Assembly: GCF_042670205.1 (NCBI RefSeq)
Contig: NZ_JBHUWD010000006.1
Coordinates: 84,705 to 148,704 of the forward strand
DNA length: 64,000 nt
Source: Luteimicrobium sp042670205
GTDB lineage: Bacteria > Actinomycetota > Actinomycetes > Actinomycetales > Cellulomonadaceae
Direction: 5' to 3'
The position numbers were made by a program, and so were the translations under genes. Below the pieces are notes generated by a model that had not been told where the DNA came from, searched no databases, and saw only the letters and a program-made list of their open reading frames with translations. Position 1 is the first letter of the stretch. Every line of letters begins with the position of its first letter. This document shows, piece by piece, positions 33,862 through 42,130 of the stretch.

Positions 33862-34875
33862 TCAGGCGCCGAGGAGCTCGAGCGTGTCGATGACGCGGTT
33901 CGAGAAGCCCCACTCGTTGTCGTACCAGGCGACGACCTTGACGTGCCGCCCGTCGACGCGCGTCAGCGCCGAGTCGAAGATCGACGACGCGGGGTTGCCC
34001 GTGATGTCCGAGGAGACGAGCGGGTCGTCCGAGTACTCGAGGATCCCCGCGAGCCGGCCGTCGGCCGCGGCCCGGTAGGCGGCGAGGACGTCGTCACGCG
34101 TGACGTCGCGCGCCACGACCGTGTTGAGCTCCACGATCGAGCCCACCGGCACAGGGACGCGGATCGAGTCGCCCGACAGCTTCCCGTCGAGCTGCGGGAG
34201 CACCAGGCCGATGGCCTTGGCGGCGCCCGTCGTCGTCGGGACGATGTTCTCGGCCGCGGCCCGCGCGCGCCGCGGGTCGCGGTGCGGCCCGTCCTGCAGG
34301 TTCTGCTCCTGCGTGTACGCGTGCACGGTCGTCATGAAGCCGTGCTCGATGCCGGCCAGCTCGTCGAGCACCGACGCGAGGGGCGCGAGCGCGTTCGTCG
34401 TGCAGGACGCGTTGGAGACGATCGTGTGGTGCGCCGGGTCGTAGGCCGCGGTGTTGACGCCCGGGGCGAGGGTGACGTCCGCGCCCTCGGACGGGGCGCT
34501 CACGAGCACCTTCCGCGCGCCGGCGTCGAGGTGGGCGCGTGCGGCGCTCGCCGCCGTGAAGCGGCCCGTCGACTCGAGCGCGACGTCGACGCCGAGCTCG
34601 GCCCACGGGAGCTTCGCGGGCTCGCGCTCCGCGAGGACACGGATGCGGCGGCCGTCGACGACGAGGTCGTCCCCGTCGACGGACACGGGCCGGCCGAGGC
34701 GTCCGGCGGTGGTGTCGAAGGCGAGCAGCCGCGCGAGGGCGGCGGGCTCGGTGAGGTCGTTGACGGCGACGACCTCGAGCGGGCTGTCACGCTCGAGAAG
34801 CGCGCGGAGGACGTTGCGGCCGATCCGGCCGAAGCCGTTGATCGCCACGCGGGTCGTGGTGCTGGTGGAGGTCAT
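33862..34875 (-). CDS. gap: Glyceraldehyde-3-phosphate dehydrogenase, type I
   Basis: 337 aa. NAD-binding VAINGFGRIGRNVLRALL, active-site SNASCTTNALAPLA with Cys158, and C-terminal WYDNEWGFSNRVIDTLELL are diagnostic. Glycolytic oxidation of glyceraldehyde 3-phosphate. ATG 34873-34875 follows GAGAGGAGA; a longer in-frame start through MGNREENPS covers that RBS and is rejected. It is not next to pgk or tpi here, so it may be a second gap paralogue rather than the central gapA. Confidence 0.96.
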   Translation of the reverse strand: MTSTSTTTRVAINGFGRIGRNVLRALLERDSPLEVVAVNDLTEPAALARLLAFDTTAGRLGRPVSVDGDDLVVDGRRIRVLAEREPAKLPWAELGVDVALESTGRFTAASAARAHLDAGARKVLVSAPSEGADVTLAPGVNTAAYDPAHHTIVSNASCTTNALAPLASVLDELAGIEHGFMTTVHAYTQEQNLQDGPHRDPRRARAAAENIVPTTTGAAKAIGLVLPQLDGKLSGDSIRVPVPVGSIVELNTVVARDVTRDDVLAAYRAAADGRLAGILEYSDDPLVSSDITGNPASSIFDSALTRVDGRHVKVVAWYDNEWGFSNRVIDTLELLGA

Positions 34876-34996
34876 GGAAGGGTTCTCCTCTCGGTTCCCC
34901 ACCAGGCTCGCGCGTGACGGGGACCACAGACAGAGGTGCCCCCGCCAGGGTCCGCAAGGATCGCGCCAGGCGGCCCGGGCGCCGTCGTCGGCCCGC

Positions 34997-35968
34997 CTAC
35001 TCGCCCCGCGTGAACGTCCGCCGGTAGTCGCTCGGCGTCGTCCCGAGGACGCGCTGGAAGTGCAGGCGCAGGTTCGCGCCCGTGCCCAGGCCGACGTCGC
35101 CGGCGATCTGCTCGACGCTCCGCTCCGAGCGCTCGAGCAGCTCGCGCGCGAGGTCGACGCGGGCCCGGAGCACCCACTGCATCGGGGTGCAGCCGGTGTC
35201 GTCGGCGAAGCGGCGGGAGAACGTCCGCGGCGAGACGGCCGCGTGCCGGGCGAGCGCGTCGAGCGTCAGCGGGCGGTCGAGCCGGTGCAGCGCCCACTCG
35301 CGCGTCGCGGCGAACCGCTCGCCGAGCGGCTCCGGCACGCTGCGGGGCACGTACTGCGCCTGGCCGCCGCTGCGGTACGGCGCCGCGACGAGCCGGCGGG
35401 CCGCGTGGTTGGACGCCGCGACGCCCAGGTCGCCGCGCAGCACGTGCAGGCACAGGTCGATGCCCGACGCCGCTCCCGCCGACGTCAGGACGCTGCCCTC
35501 GTCGACGAACAGCACGTTCTCGTCCACCCGGATCGCCGGGTGCTTCGCCGCGAGCGCCCGCGTGTAGTGCCAGTGGGTCGTCGCGCGCCTGCCGTCGAGG
35601 AGGCCCGTCGCGGCGAGCGCGAACGCGCCGGTCGAGATCGCGGCGAGCCGGGCGCCGCGGTCGTGGGCTTCCACGAGCGCGTCGACGACGCGGCGCGGCG
35701 GGTCCTCGCGGTCCGGGAACCGGTAGCCCGGGACGAAGACGACGTCAGCCCACCCGAGCGCCTCCAGGCCCGACGCCACGTGGTACGCCAGGCCGTCGCC
35801 GCCGGTCACGAGCCCGGGTGCCGCACCGCAGACGCGCACCTCGTACGGCATGCTCGGTCGCGTCGTGAAGACCTGCGCGGGGATCCCGACGTCGAGCGGC
35901 TTCGCGCCCTCGAGCACGAGGACCGCAACGCGGCGCAGGCGGTCGGGGGCGACGTCGGGGGAGTCCAC
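34997..35968 (-). CDS. GlxA-type AraC-family regulator (DJ-1/PfpI plus HTH)
   Basis: 323 aa. N-terminal DJ-1/PfpI-like domain (RRVAVLVLEGAKPLDVGIPAQVF ... ISTGAFALAATGLLDGRRATTHW ... VLTSAGAASGIDLCLHVL). C-terminal tandem AraC HTHs (LTLDALARHAAVSPRTFSRRFADDTGCTPMQWVLRARVDLARELL ... SVEQIAGDVGLGTGANLRLHFQRVLGTTPSDYRRTF). Probably senses a nitrogenous small metabolite. Start GTG 35966-35968; no strong RBS. Target genes are unknown; the neighbour gap is downstream on the same strand. Confidence 0.9.
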   Translation of the reverse strand: MDSPDVAPDRLRRVAVLVLEGAKPLDVGIPAQVFTTRPSMPYEVRVCGAAPGLVTGGDGLAYHVASGLEALGWADVVFVPGYRFPDREDPPRRVVDALVEAHDRGARLAAISTGAFALAATGLLDGRRATTHWHYTRALAAKHPAIRVDENVLFVDEGSVLTSAGAASGIDLCLHVLRGDLGVAASNHAARRLVAAPYRSGGQAQYVPRSVPEPLGERFAATREWALHRLDRPLTLDALARHAAVSPRTFSRRFADDTGCTPMQWVLRARVDLARELLERSERSVEQIAGDVGLGTGANLRLHFQRVLGTTPSDYRRTFTRGE

Positions 35969-36183
35969 GGCCGCACGGTACGCACGAGCCGGTGGTCGCG
36001 TCGCGTCGGCGCCGGGGGCGGGACCCGACCGTCGTCGTCGGCGCACCTCTCCTGGATCACCCGGACCGGACCACGTCACCGTCGGGCTCTCCCGCGTGAA
36101 GGTCGGCGACGGCGCGGCTGGGCCCGGCCTGAGCTCCCCGGCCTGAGCCGCCTGGCCCGGCCGCCCGGCCCGGCCCCCGCGCG

Positions 36184-36570
36184 TCAGTAGACGAGCGCCT
36201 GTGCCCCCGGCGCCATGACCTCCTCGACGAACACGGGAGCCCCCGCGATCCGGACGCCGGGCAGGACGTCGTCGGGCGTGATCCCGCGCCGTGCCGCGCA
36301 CTGCGTGCACACGGTCACGGACCCGGCGGCGAGGACGGCGTCGAGCAGGTCGGGGAGCGGCGCGGCGTGCTCGAGCACGAGCTCGGCGGCGCGCCCGGGG
36401 ACCCCGAACCACGCGGACTCGCCCGTGAGCCACAGGCTGACGGGCACGCCGGCCGCGACCGCGGTCGCGGCGACGGTGAACGCCTGGTTGGTGGCCTCGG
36501 GGCGGTCGGTGCCGCTCGTGGTCTTCACGACGAGCGTGCGGTGGGGCGGGTTCTGCGGGGAGGTCGTCAC
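36184..36570 (-). CDS. DsrE-family protein
   Basis: 128 aa DsrE/DsrF-like fold: TLVVKTTSGTDRPEATNQAFTVAATAVAAGVPVSLWLTGESAW, then VTVCTQCAARRGI and PGVRIAGAPVFVEEVMAPGAQALVY. The CxxC (CTQC) is in the position of the sulfur-relay cysteine. Cytoplasmic. GTG 36568-36570 is chosen; a GTG nine codons upstream is possible. It is divergent from the small ORF/nitrobindin/YgfZ group. Confidence 0.85.
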   Translation of the reverse strand: MTTSPQNPPHRTLVVKTTSGTDRPEATNQAFTVAATAVAAGVPVSLWLTGESAWFGVPGRAAELVLEHAAPLPDLLDAVLAAGSVTVCTQCAARRGITPDDVLPGVRIAGAPVFVEEVMAPGAQALVY

Positions 36571-36653
36571 GGGTCGAGCGTATGAGACGGACACCACGTC
36601 CGGGACCCGCCGCCCGCCCGGGACGGGGCAGGTGTCCGACGTAGGATCGGGCC

Positions 36654-36761
36654 ATGACCGGTACCGAGATCTTCTTCGTCACGCTCCTGGGCCTGGCGAC
36701 CGTCGCGATCGTCTGGTTCACCTGCTACGCGGTGTACCGCCTGTTCGAGGGTCAGCGCTGA
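36654..36761 (+). CDS. 35-aa single-span membrane microprotein
   Basis: MTGTEIFFVTLLGLATVAI then VWFTCYAVYRLFEGQR: one membrane helix (about 6-28) with a short basic/aromatic cytoplasmic end. ATG 36654 is preceded by GTAGGATCGG, and the stop is 3 bp before the nitrobindin-like gene, so it is very probably translated in the same operon. No function can be assigned. Confidence 0.6.
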   Translation: MTGTEIFFVTLLGLATVAIVWFTCYAVYRLFEGQR

Positions 36762-36764
36762 CCC

Positions 36765-37364
36765 ATGCCGTTCGCGTTCCCCGAGGGGCTCGCGCCTGAG
36801 GCGTACCCGCTCGCCTGGCTCGTCGGCCGCTGGCGCGGCGAGGGCGTGATCTCCTACCCGGGGATCGACGAGGCCGCGTTCGTCCAGGAGGTCGTGTTCG
36901 ACCACGACGGCGGCCCGTACCTGCGCTACGAGTCGACGATCCGCCTGGTCGAGCCCGAGGTCCCCGCGACCGTCCCGGACGAGTGGACCGGCGAGGGGAC
37001 GCCCGACGACGCGCCCACGACGACGCCCGCCGCCGAGCTGCCCGTGTGGGAGACGGAGACCGGCTACTGGCGCGTGTCGCCGGACCGCCCCGAGGGCCTG
37101 ACGGAGGCGCAGCAGCCGCTCGAGGTCATGCTCGCCGACCCCGCGGGCTGGCTCACGCTCTACGTCGGGGCGGTCGGCAACGGCCGCATCGACCTGGTGC
37201 ACGACCTGATCGCCCGCACGTCGTCGTCCGCGGAGATCACCGCCGCGAAGCGGCTCTACGGGCTGGTCGAGGGCGACCTCATGTGGGTCTGGGAGATCGC
37301 CGCGTTCGGGCACCCGCTGCAGAACTACGCGTCCGCGCGCCTCGTGCGTCAGGACGAGTCGTGA
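36765..37364 (+). CDS. Nitrobindin-like heme-binding beta-barrel (FABP family, DUF1794)
   Basis: 199 aa. LAWLVGRWRGEGVISYPGI carries the GxWxGxG nitrobindin/THAP4 motif. A beta-barrel follows (FVQEVVFDHDGGPYLRYES, WETETGYWRVSP, GRIDLVHDLIARTSSSAEITAAKRLYGLVEGDLMWVWEIAA). These proteins bind heme and isomerise peroxynitrite. An insertion (about 65-95, Pro/Thr/Asp-rich) is longer than usual. GTGA overlap with ygfZ, 3 bp after the 35-aa ORF. Confidence 0.92.
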   Translation: MPFAFPEGLAPEAYPLAWLVGRWRGEGVISYPGIDEAAFVQEVVFDHDGGPYLRYESTIRLVEPEVPATVPDEWTGEGTPDDAPTTTPAAELPVWETETGYWRVSPDRPEGLTEAQQPLEVMLADPAGWLTLYVGAVGNGRIDLVHDLIARTSSSAEITAAKRLYGLVEGDLMWVWEIAAFGHPLQNYASARLVRQDES

Positions 37365-38557
37365 CGTACCGCAGCCCGCTGCTCGCGCGGCACGGCGCGG
37401 TCGAGGCGTCCGGCCCCGACGCCGGCGTCGCGTGGCACTACGGGGACCCGACGGCGGAGCAGCGCGCCCTCGAGCGCGGCGGCGCCGTCGCCGACCTCTC
37501 GCACACGGGCGTCGTCCGCGTCGCCGGCCCGGACCGCCTGAGCTGGCTGCACTCGATCACGTCGCAGGACCTCCTGGGTCTGCCGCCGCGCACCTCGACC
37601 GAGCTGCTCGTGCTCGACCCGCACGGGCACGTCGAGCACGCGGCCGGCGTCGTCGACGACGGCGAGGCGACCTGGCTGGTGACCGAGGCAGAGCACGCGC
37701 CCACGCTGGCGGCGTGGCTGGACCGCATGAAGTTCATGCTCCGCGTCGAGATCACCGACGCGACCGTGGACTGGGCGGTCCTCGGCGAGCCCGTCGACGC
37801 CGAGGGAGCCGAGGGCGAGCCGGTCACCTGGCGCGACCCCTGGCCCACGACGGCGCCCGGCGGCACCCGCTACGGCCCCGCCGACGACGAGCACCCCGGC
37901 AGCGAGCGCGACTGGCGCCTCGTCCTCGTGCCCCGCGCCGACCTCGTGCGCGAGGTCGAGGTGCGCGAGGCCGCGGGCTGGCGGCTCGTCGGCACGTGGG
38001 CGACCGAGGCCTCGCGCGTCGCGGCCTGGCGTCCGCGGCTCGCGACCGAGGTCGACGACCGGACCATCCCGCACGAGCTCGACTGGCTGCGCACCGCCGT
38101 CCACCTGCACAAGGGCTGCTACCGGGGCCAGGAGACCGTCGCACGCGTGCACAACCTCGGGCGTCCGCCCCGGCGGCTCGCGTTTCTGCACCTCGACGGC
38201 TCGGGGCACACCGTCCCCGAGGCCGGCGCCCAGGTCCGCCCCGGCGGCCCCGAGGCCGACCCGCAGGCGCGGCCCGTCGGGCGCGTGACGAGCGTCGTCC
38301 GGCACCACGAGCTGGGTCCGGTCGCGCTGGCGGTGCTCAAGCGGTCCGCGCCGCCCGACGAGCTGATCGTCGACGGCCTCGCCGACGGCGACCCCGCGGG
38401 CGGAGTCGTCGCCGCGGGCCAGGAGGAGATCGTCCCGGGCGACGGCGTGAGCGTCGACCGGCCCGAGGCCCGCGGACCGCTGACCCGCGGGCTCGGCGGA
38501 GGTTCCGCCGGCGTGGGCTCACCGGGCTTCGGTGGCGCACTCGGCTCAGGTGCCTGA
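37361..38557 (+). CDS. ygfZ: Folate-binding protein YgfZ (Fe-S cluster maintenance)
   Basis: 398 aa GcvT-like protein. Diagnostic KGCYRGQE at 251-258 with the conserved Cys, N-terminal GGAVADLSHTGVVRVAGPDRLSWLHSITSQDL. YgfZ uses folate in Fe-S cluster assembly or repair. Long Gly/Ser-rich C-terminal tail. GTG 37361 overlaps the stop of the nitrobindin-like gene, so the two are coupled; Fe-S and NO/peroxynitrite stress may be linked. Confidence 0.94.
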   Translation: MTYRSPLLARHGAVEASGPDAGVAWHYGDPTAEQRALERGGAVADLSHTGVVRVAGPDRLSWLHSITSQDLLGLPPRTSTELLVLDPHGHVEHAAGVVDDGEATWLVTEAEHAPTLAAWLDRMKFMLRVEITDATVDWAVLGEPVDAEGAEGEPVTWRDPWPTTAPGGTRYGPADDEHPGSERDWRLVLVPRADLVREVEVREAAGWRLVGTWATEASRVAAWRPRLATEVDDRTIPHELDWLRTAVHLHKGCYRGQETVARVHNLGRPPRRLAFLHLDGSGHTVPEAGAQVRPGGPEADPQARPVGRVTSVVRHHELGPVALAVLKRSAPPDELIVDGLADGDPAGGVVAAGQEEIVPGDGVSVDRPEARGPLTRGLGGGSAGVGSPGFGGALGSGA

Positions 38558-38567
38558 CGCTGCTGCC

Positions 38568-39752
38568 ATGCCCGACGAACCCGACGACGCCCGCGACGCT
38601 GCCGCGTCCGGCGAGGGGGAGGGTCACGCCGACGGCGTGACCCAGGCGCGGGTCGTCGCGGCCGACACGTGGCGGCGGCTGCGGATCCTCACGGGCCGTG
38701 CCCGCGCGCGGCAGGGTGTCGCCCGGGTCCGCACGTCGTTCGTGCCCATCGTCGTCTCGGCGCTCGCGGCCGGGCTCGCCTACTTCGTCGCGCACGACCT
38801 GTTCGACCATCCCTTCCCGTTCTTCGCGCCCGTCGCTGCGTGGGTGTGCCTGGGCTTCGCGCCCGACCGGCAGATCCGGCGCGTCCTCGAGCTCGCGATC
38901 GGCGTCGCCCTGGGCGTCGGGATCGGCGACGCGATCGTCCACGTCATCGGGTCCGGCGCGTGGCAGGTGGCCGTCGTGCTCGTCGTGTCCGCGCTGGTCG
39001 CACGGTTCATCGACGCCGGGATCCTCCTGACGACGCAGGCCGGGGTCCAGGCCGTCGTCATCGTGCTGCTGCCGCCCTCGGGCACGGGGGGCCCGGCCAG
39101 CCGGTTCGTCGACGCGCTCGTCGGCGGCGCCATCGCGCTCCTGGTCGCGGTGCTGTGGCCGCGCGACCCGCGGCGACGTCTTGCGCTGCTGGGCCGCGAG
39201 GCGCTCGGCGCGCTCGCGGAGACGCTGACGATGCTCGCGGAGGGCCTCGTGCACGGCCGGGCCGACGAGGCGCGGGCCGCGCTCGCCCGAGGACGCGCGG
39301 CGGAGCCGGCGCTCGAGCTCTGGCAGACGTCGGCGGGGGACGCGCGCGAGCTCGCGCGGGTCAACTCGCAGGGCCGACGGCACCTCGACGTGATCGACCG
39401 ATCCACCGACCAGGCGGTGCTCACCGACCGCGTCATGCGCACCGTGCGGGTGCTCGCCCGCCGCACCGCAGCGCTCACGGGCGAGCACGACACGACCGGT
39501 CTGGCGGACGTCGTCTCCCGGTTCGCCGTCGCGGTGCGCGACCTGTCGGCCGCGGTGGGCGAGGGGCGCGACCCCGCCCGGGCGCGCGAGGGGCTCCGGG
39601 CCGCAGCGGCGCTCGTCGACCCCCGTGAGCTCGCCCCCGACGACTGGGAGGTCGCGTCGCTGGCCCTCCTGGTGCGGTCGGCGCTGGTCGACGCGCTCGA
39701 GGCCGCGGGCGAGGACCCGGCGGCGGCGCGCGACGCGCTCCCCACCCTCTGA
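38568..39752 (+). CDS. FUSC-family (aromatic acid exporter-like) membrane protein
   Basis: 394 aa. Cytoplasmic N-terminus, then about six membrane helices (VPIVVSALAAGLAYFVAHDLF, FFAPVAAWVCLGFAPDRQIRR, VLELAIGVALGVGIGDAIVHVIG, VVLVVSALVARFI, FVDALVGGAIALLVAVLWPRDPRR) and a long soluble helical C-terminal half. DRQIRRVLELAIG fits the FUSC/ArAE family. ATG 38568 lies 10 bp after ygfZ; a start inside ygfZ (38532) is also open. Two palindromic repeats follow. Confidence 0.85.
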   Translation: MPDEPDDARDAAASGEGEGHADGVTQARVVAADTWRRLRILTGRARARQGVARVRTSFVPIVVSALAAGLAYFVAHDLFDHPFPFFAPVAAWVCLGFAPDRQIRRVLELAIGVALGVGIGDAIVHVIGSGAWQVAVVLVVSALVARFIDAGILLTTQAGVQAVVIVLLPPSGTGGPASRFVDALVGGAIALLVAVLWPRDPRRRLALLGREALGALAETLTMLAEGLVHGRADEARAALARGRAAEPALELWQTSAGDARELARVNSQGRRHLDVIDRSTDQAVLTDRVMRTVRVLARRTAALTGEHDTTGLADVVSRFAVAVRDLSAAVGEGRDPARAREGLRAAAALVDPRELAPDDWEVASLALLVRSALVDALEAAGEDPAAARDALPTL

Positions 39753-39772
39753 GTGCCGCCCGCCACCCGACC

Positions 39773-39814
39773 TGTCAGAACCTGGCGGCACTCTGCTGCC
39801 GTGAGCTTCTGACG
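39773..39814. repeat. 42-bp palindromic repeat, copy 1
   Basis: Stem arms TGTCAGAACCTGGCGGCA and TGCCGTGAGCTTCTGACG around the loop CTCTGC; imperfect 18-bp pairing. Other copies at 39835-39876 and 55055-55096 share arm ends and layout. It follows the FUSC gene. Confidence 0.9.
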
Positions 39815-39834
39815 GGTGGGCGGGTGCGATGAGT

Positions 39835-39876
39835 TGTCAGAACGTGGCGGCACTCTGCTGCCGTGAGGTTCTGACA
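39835..39876. repeat. 42-bp palindromic repeat, copy 2
   Basis: Arms TGTCAGAACGTGGCGGCA and TGCCGTGAGGTTCTGACA, loop CTCTGC. It lies 20 bp after copy 1 in the same orientation, with the loop identical to copy 1. Confidence 0.9.
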
Positions 39877-39899
39877 GGTGCGGGTGCCGGTGCGTCGCT

Positions 39900-39926
39900 G
39901 TACACCTGCCCGACGGCGGGGTGTAC
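39900..39926 (+). promoter_or_regulatory. Inverted repeat upstream of the antitoxin gene
   Basis: GTACACC (39900-39906) and GGTGTAC (39920-39926) separated by 13 bp, ending 9 bp before the antitoxin ATG. Fits an autoregulatory operator of a VapBC/Phd-type module. Confidence 0.55.
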
Positions 39927-39935
39927 GGTCCGGGC

Positions 39936-40193
39936 ATGGAGGTCTCCGTGAGCGCCCTGCGCGCCGAGCTCAAGACATGGCTCGACCACGCGAAGGCCGG
40001 CGACGAGGTCGTCATCACCGACCGCGGCATCCCCGTCGCCCGCCTCTCCGGCATCGACGGTTCCGACCTCGTGGGCGGCCTGCTCCGCGACGGCCTGCTG
40101 ACCGCGCCCGCCGAGGAGCGCCCGACCCTGTCCGCGCCCGTGGGGCGCGGCCAGAACGCCGTGTCCGGCCTGGTCCGCCGGCTGCGCCGGTGA
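39936..40193 (+). CDS. Type II antitoxin, Phd/YefM (VapB-like) family
   Basis: 85 aa. EVSVSALRAELKTWLDHAKAGDEVVITDRGIPVARL is the classical Phd/YefM DNA-binding fold. The C-terminal part (SAPVGRGQNAVSGLVRRLRR) should wrap the toxin. ATG 39936 is chosen; a GTG five codons earlier overlaps the operator. The PIN toxin gene starts 13 bp downstream. Confidence 0.92.
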   Translation: MEVSVSALRAELKTWLDHAKAGDEVVITDRGIPVARLSGIDGSDLVGGLLRDGLLTAPAEERPTLSAPVGRGQNAVSGLVRRLRR

Positions 40194-40206
40194 CGGGAAC
40201 CCGCGC

Positions 40207-40698
40207 ATGACGACCGCCTACCTCGACACCAGCGCGCTCGTGCGCCTCGTGCGGCGCGAGCCGGGGAGCGAGCTGGCCGCCGCCCTGTGGAACCGCGCGC
40301 CGATCGTCGCGACGAGCCGGACCAGCGACGTCGAGCTCCGCGCGGTCCTGGCGGCAGGCACGCGTCGCGGGCTCCTGTCCGAGGACGAGCACGCGGTGGC
40401 GCTCGAGGAGTGGTCGCACCTGTGGCCCGCGCTGTACGTCGTCGAGACGACGCGCGCCGTCGCCGACCGCGCCGCCCAGCTCGTCGCCGCCCACCCGCTG
40501 CGCGGCGGGGACGCCGTCCACCTCGCGTCCGCCCTGCTGTTCGCGCCCGACGTCGTCGTCGCGGTGTGGGACGAGCACGTGGCCGCCGCGGCCGAGTCCG
40601 AGGGCCTGACCGTCCTGCCGGGGCGGTACACCGTGCACGAACGCCACGTCCCGCGCCCGTCCACCCGCCGCGGCGCCACGGGCGCCGCGGACGAGTGA
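40207..40698 (+). CDS. vapC: PIN-domain RNase toxin (VapC family)
   Basis: 163 aa. PIN active-site acids: Asp7 (AYLDTSALVRL), Glu43 (SDVELRAVL), Asp102 (GGDAVHLASAL) and Asp122 (AVWDEHVAAAAESEGL). Mg2+-dependent endoribonuclease neutralised by the upstream antitoxin. About 25 residues longer than typical VapC, with a basic C-terminal tail (RHVPRPSTRRGATG). Promoter shared with the antitoxin. Confidence 0.93.
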   Translation: MTTAYLDTSALVRLVRREPGSELAAALWNRAPIVATSRTSDVELRAVLAAGTRRGLLSEDEHAVALEEWSHLWPALYVVETTRAVADRAAQLVAAHPLRGGDAVHLASALLFAPDVVVAVWDEHVAAAAESEGLTVLPGRYTVHERHVPRPSTRRGATGAADE

Positions 40699-40717
40699 GC
40701 GTGGCGGCGGTCCGCCC

Positions 40718-41800
40718 GTGAACGCGTCCCAGCCGCCCGACGACGCCGCCCGTCCGGTGCGCGCGCCGTCCCCGGTCCGCGACCTGTACCCGGGCATCTT
40801 CGCGATGGTCATGGCGACCGGGATCTGCGCGATCTCCGCGAGCCAGCACGGGGTGCGGTGGCTCGCGATCACGCTGCACGCGATCGCGGCCGTCATGTAC
40901 GCGGTGCTGGTCGTGCTGCTCGTCCTGCGGGTCGTGCGGTACCCGCGGGCGGTCTGGACCGACCTCACGAGCCATGCGCGGGGCTTCGCGTTCCTGACGG
41001 TCGTCGCCGCGACCAACGTCCTCGCGGAGAGCACCGGCATCGTGCACGCCCGGTGGGGCGTGACCGAGGCGCTCGCCCTCGCGAGCGTGCCGCTGTGGTG
41101 CGTGCTCGCGTACGTCCCGCTCTCGGCGGCCGTCATCGGCGGGGACAAGCCCGGCCTGGAGCGCGGGATCAACGGGACGTGGTTCCTGCTCGTGGTCAGC
41201 ACCGAGTCGGTGGCCGCGGTCTGCGGCCTGCTGCTGGCGCGCGAGGGCGGCGACCTGCTCGCGTTCGCCGCGCTCGGCGCGTTCGCGCTCGGGCTGGTGC
41301 TCTACGTCGTCGTGATGACGATGCTCTTCCTGCGCTGGACGTTCGTCCGCGTGACGCCCGACGAGCTCGACCCGCCCGCGTGGATCGCCGCCGGCGCCGT
41401 CGCCATCACGGCCCTGGCGGGCTCCAACCTCCTCATCGCCGCCGACCGTGTGCCGCGCCTGGCCGAGCTCGCGCCCGTGCTGGAGGGTGCGGTCGTGCTC
41501 GCGTGGGCGACCAGCACGTTCTGGGTGCCGCTCATGGTCGTGCTGGGGGTGTGGCGCCACCTCGTCCGGCGCGTCCCGCTGCGCTACCAGCCGGCGTACT
41601 GGGCGATGGTGTTCCCGCTCGGCATGTACGCCGCCGCGACGTACCGGATGCGGGACGCGATCGACCTGGACGGGCTCGGGTGGCTGCCCACCGTCGCACT
41701 CGTGGTCGCCCTCGCCGCCTGGCTGCCCACGTTCGCGGGCCTCGTCCACGGCCTGGTCCGACGACGCCGGGACGCCCCGCGCGTCGCCGCCGTCCCCTAG
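40718..41800 (+). CDS. TDT-family membrane transporter (TehA/SLAC1-like)
   Basis: 360 aa with ten hydrophobic helices and the TDT-family start LYPGIFAMVMATGICAISA, then PLRYQPAYWAMVFPLGMYAAATYRM near the C-terminus, where TehA/Mae1 proteins keep the WxxxFPxG motif (here YWAMVFPLG). Members carry dicarboxylates, sulfite, tellurite or anions. GTG 40718, 19 bp after vapC. Substrate not predictable. Confidence 0.88.
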   Translation: MNASQPPDDAARPVRAPSPVRDLYPGIFAMVMATGICAISASQHGVRWLAITLHAIAAVMYAVLVVLLVLRVVRYPRAVWTDLTSHARGFAFLTVVAATNVLAESTGIVHARWGVTEALALASVPLWCVLAYVPLSAAVIGGDKPGLERGINGTWFLLVVSTESVAAVCGLLLAREGGDLLAFAALGAFALGLVLYVVVMTMLFLRWTFVRVTPDELDPPAWIAAGAVAITALAGSNLLIAADRVPRLAELAPVLEGAVVLAWATSTFWVPLMVVLGVWRHLVRRVPLRYQPAYWAMVFPLGMYAAATYRMRDAIDLDGLGWLPTVALVVALAAWLPTFAGLVHGLVRRRRDAPRVAAVP

Positions 41801-41809
41801 GCTCGGACC

Positions 41810-42130
41810 GTGTTCAGCACCAGCCAGAGCGTCGTGCTCCTGCTCCTCGTCCTCGCGTCGTTCCTCGTGCAGGTCTTCGCGCTGATCGACGCCGGGATCC
41901 GGCCCGCGCACGCCTACCTCGCCGAGAACAAGCTCAAGAAGCCGATCTGGCTGCTCATCCTGCTCGTCGCCGCGCTGCTCACGTACGCGCTGGGCGGGAG
42001 CTTCTACTCGCTGCTGCTCGTGACGCCCGCGCTGGTCTACCTCGCCGACGTGCGGCCCAGGCTCCAGCCGTACACGCGCCGCAAGGGCGGCGGGTCCGGC
42101 CCGAGCCGGCCGTCGTCGGGCGGGTGGTGA
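41810..42130 (+). CDS. DUF2516 membrane protein
   Basis: 106 aa with three hydrophobic helices: SVVLLLLVLASFLVQVFALIDAGI, PIWLLILLVAALLTYALGG, and FYSLLLVTPALVYLADVRPRL. Matches actinobacterial DUF2516. Basic Gly/Ser/Pro-rich tail. GTG 41810, GTGA overlap with the asparaginase gene downstream. Function unknown. Confidence 0.88.
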   Translation: MFSTSQSVVLLLLVLASFLVQVFALIDAGIRPAHAYLAENKLKKPIWLLILLVAALLTYALGGSFYSLLLVTPALVYLADVRPRLQPYTRRKGGGSGPSRPSSGGW

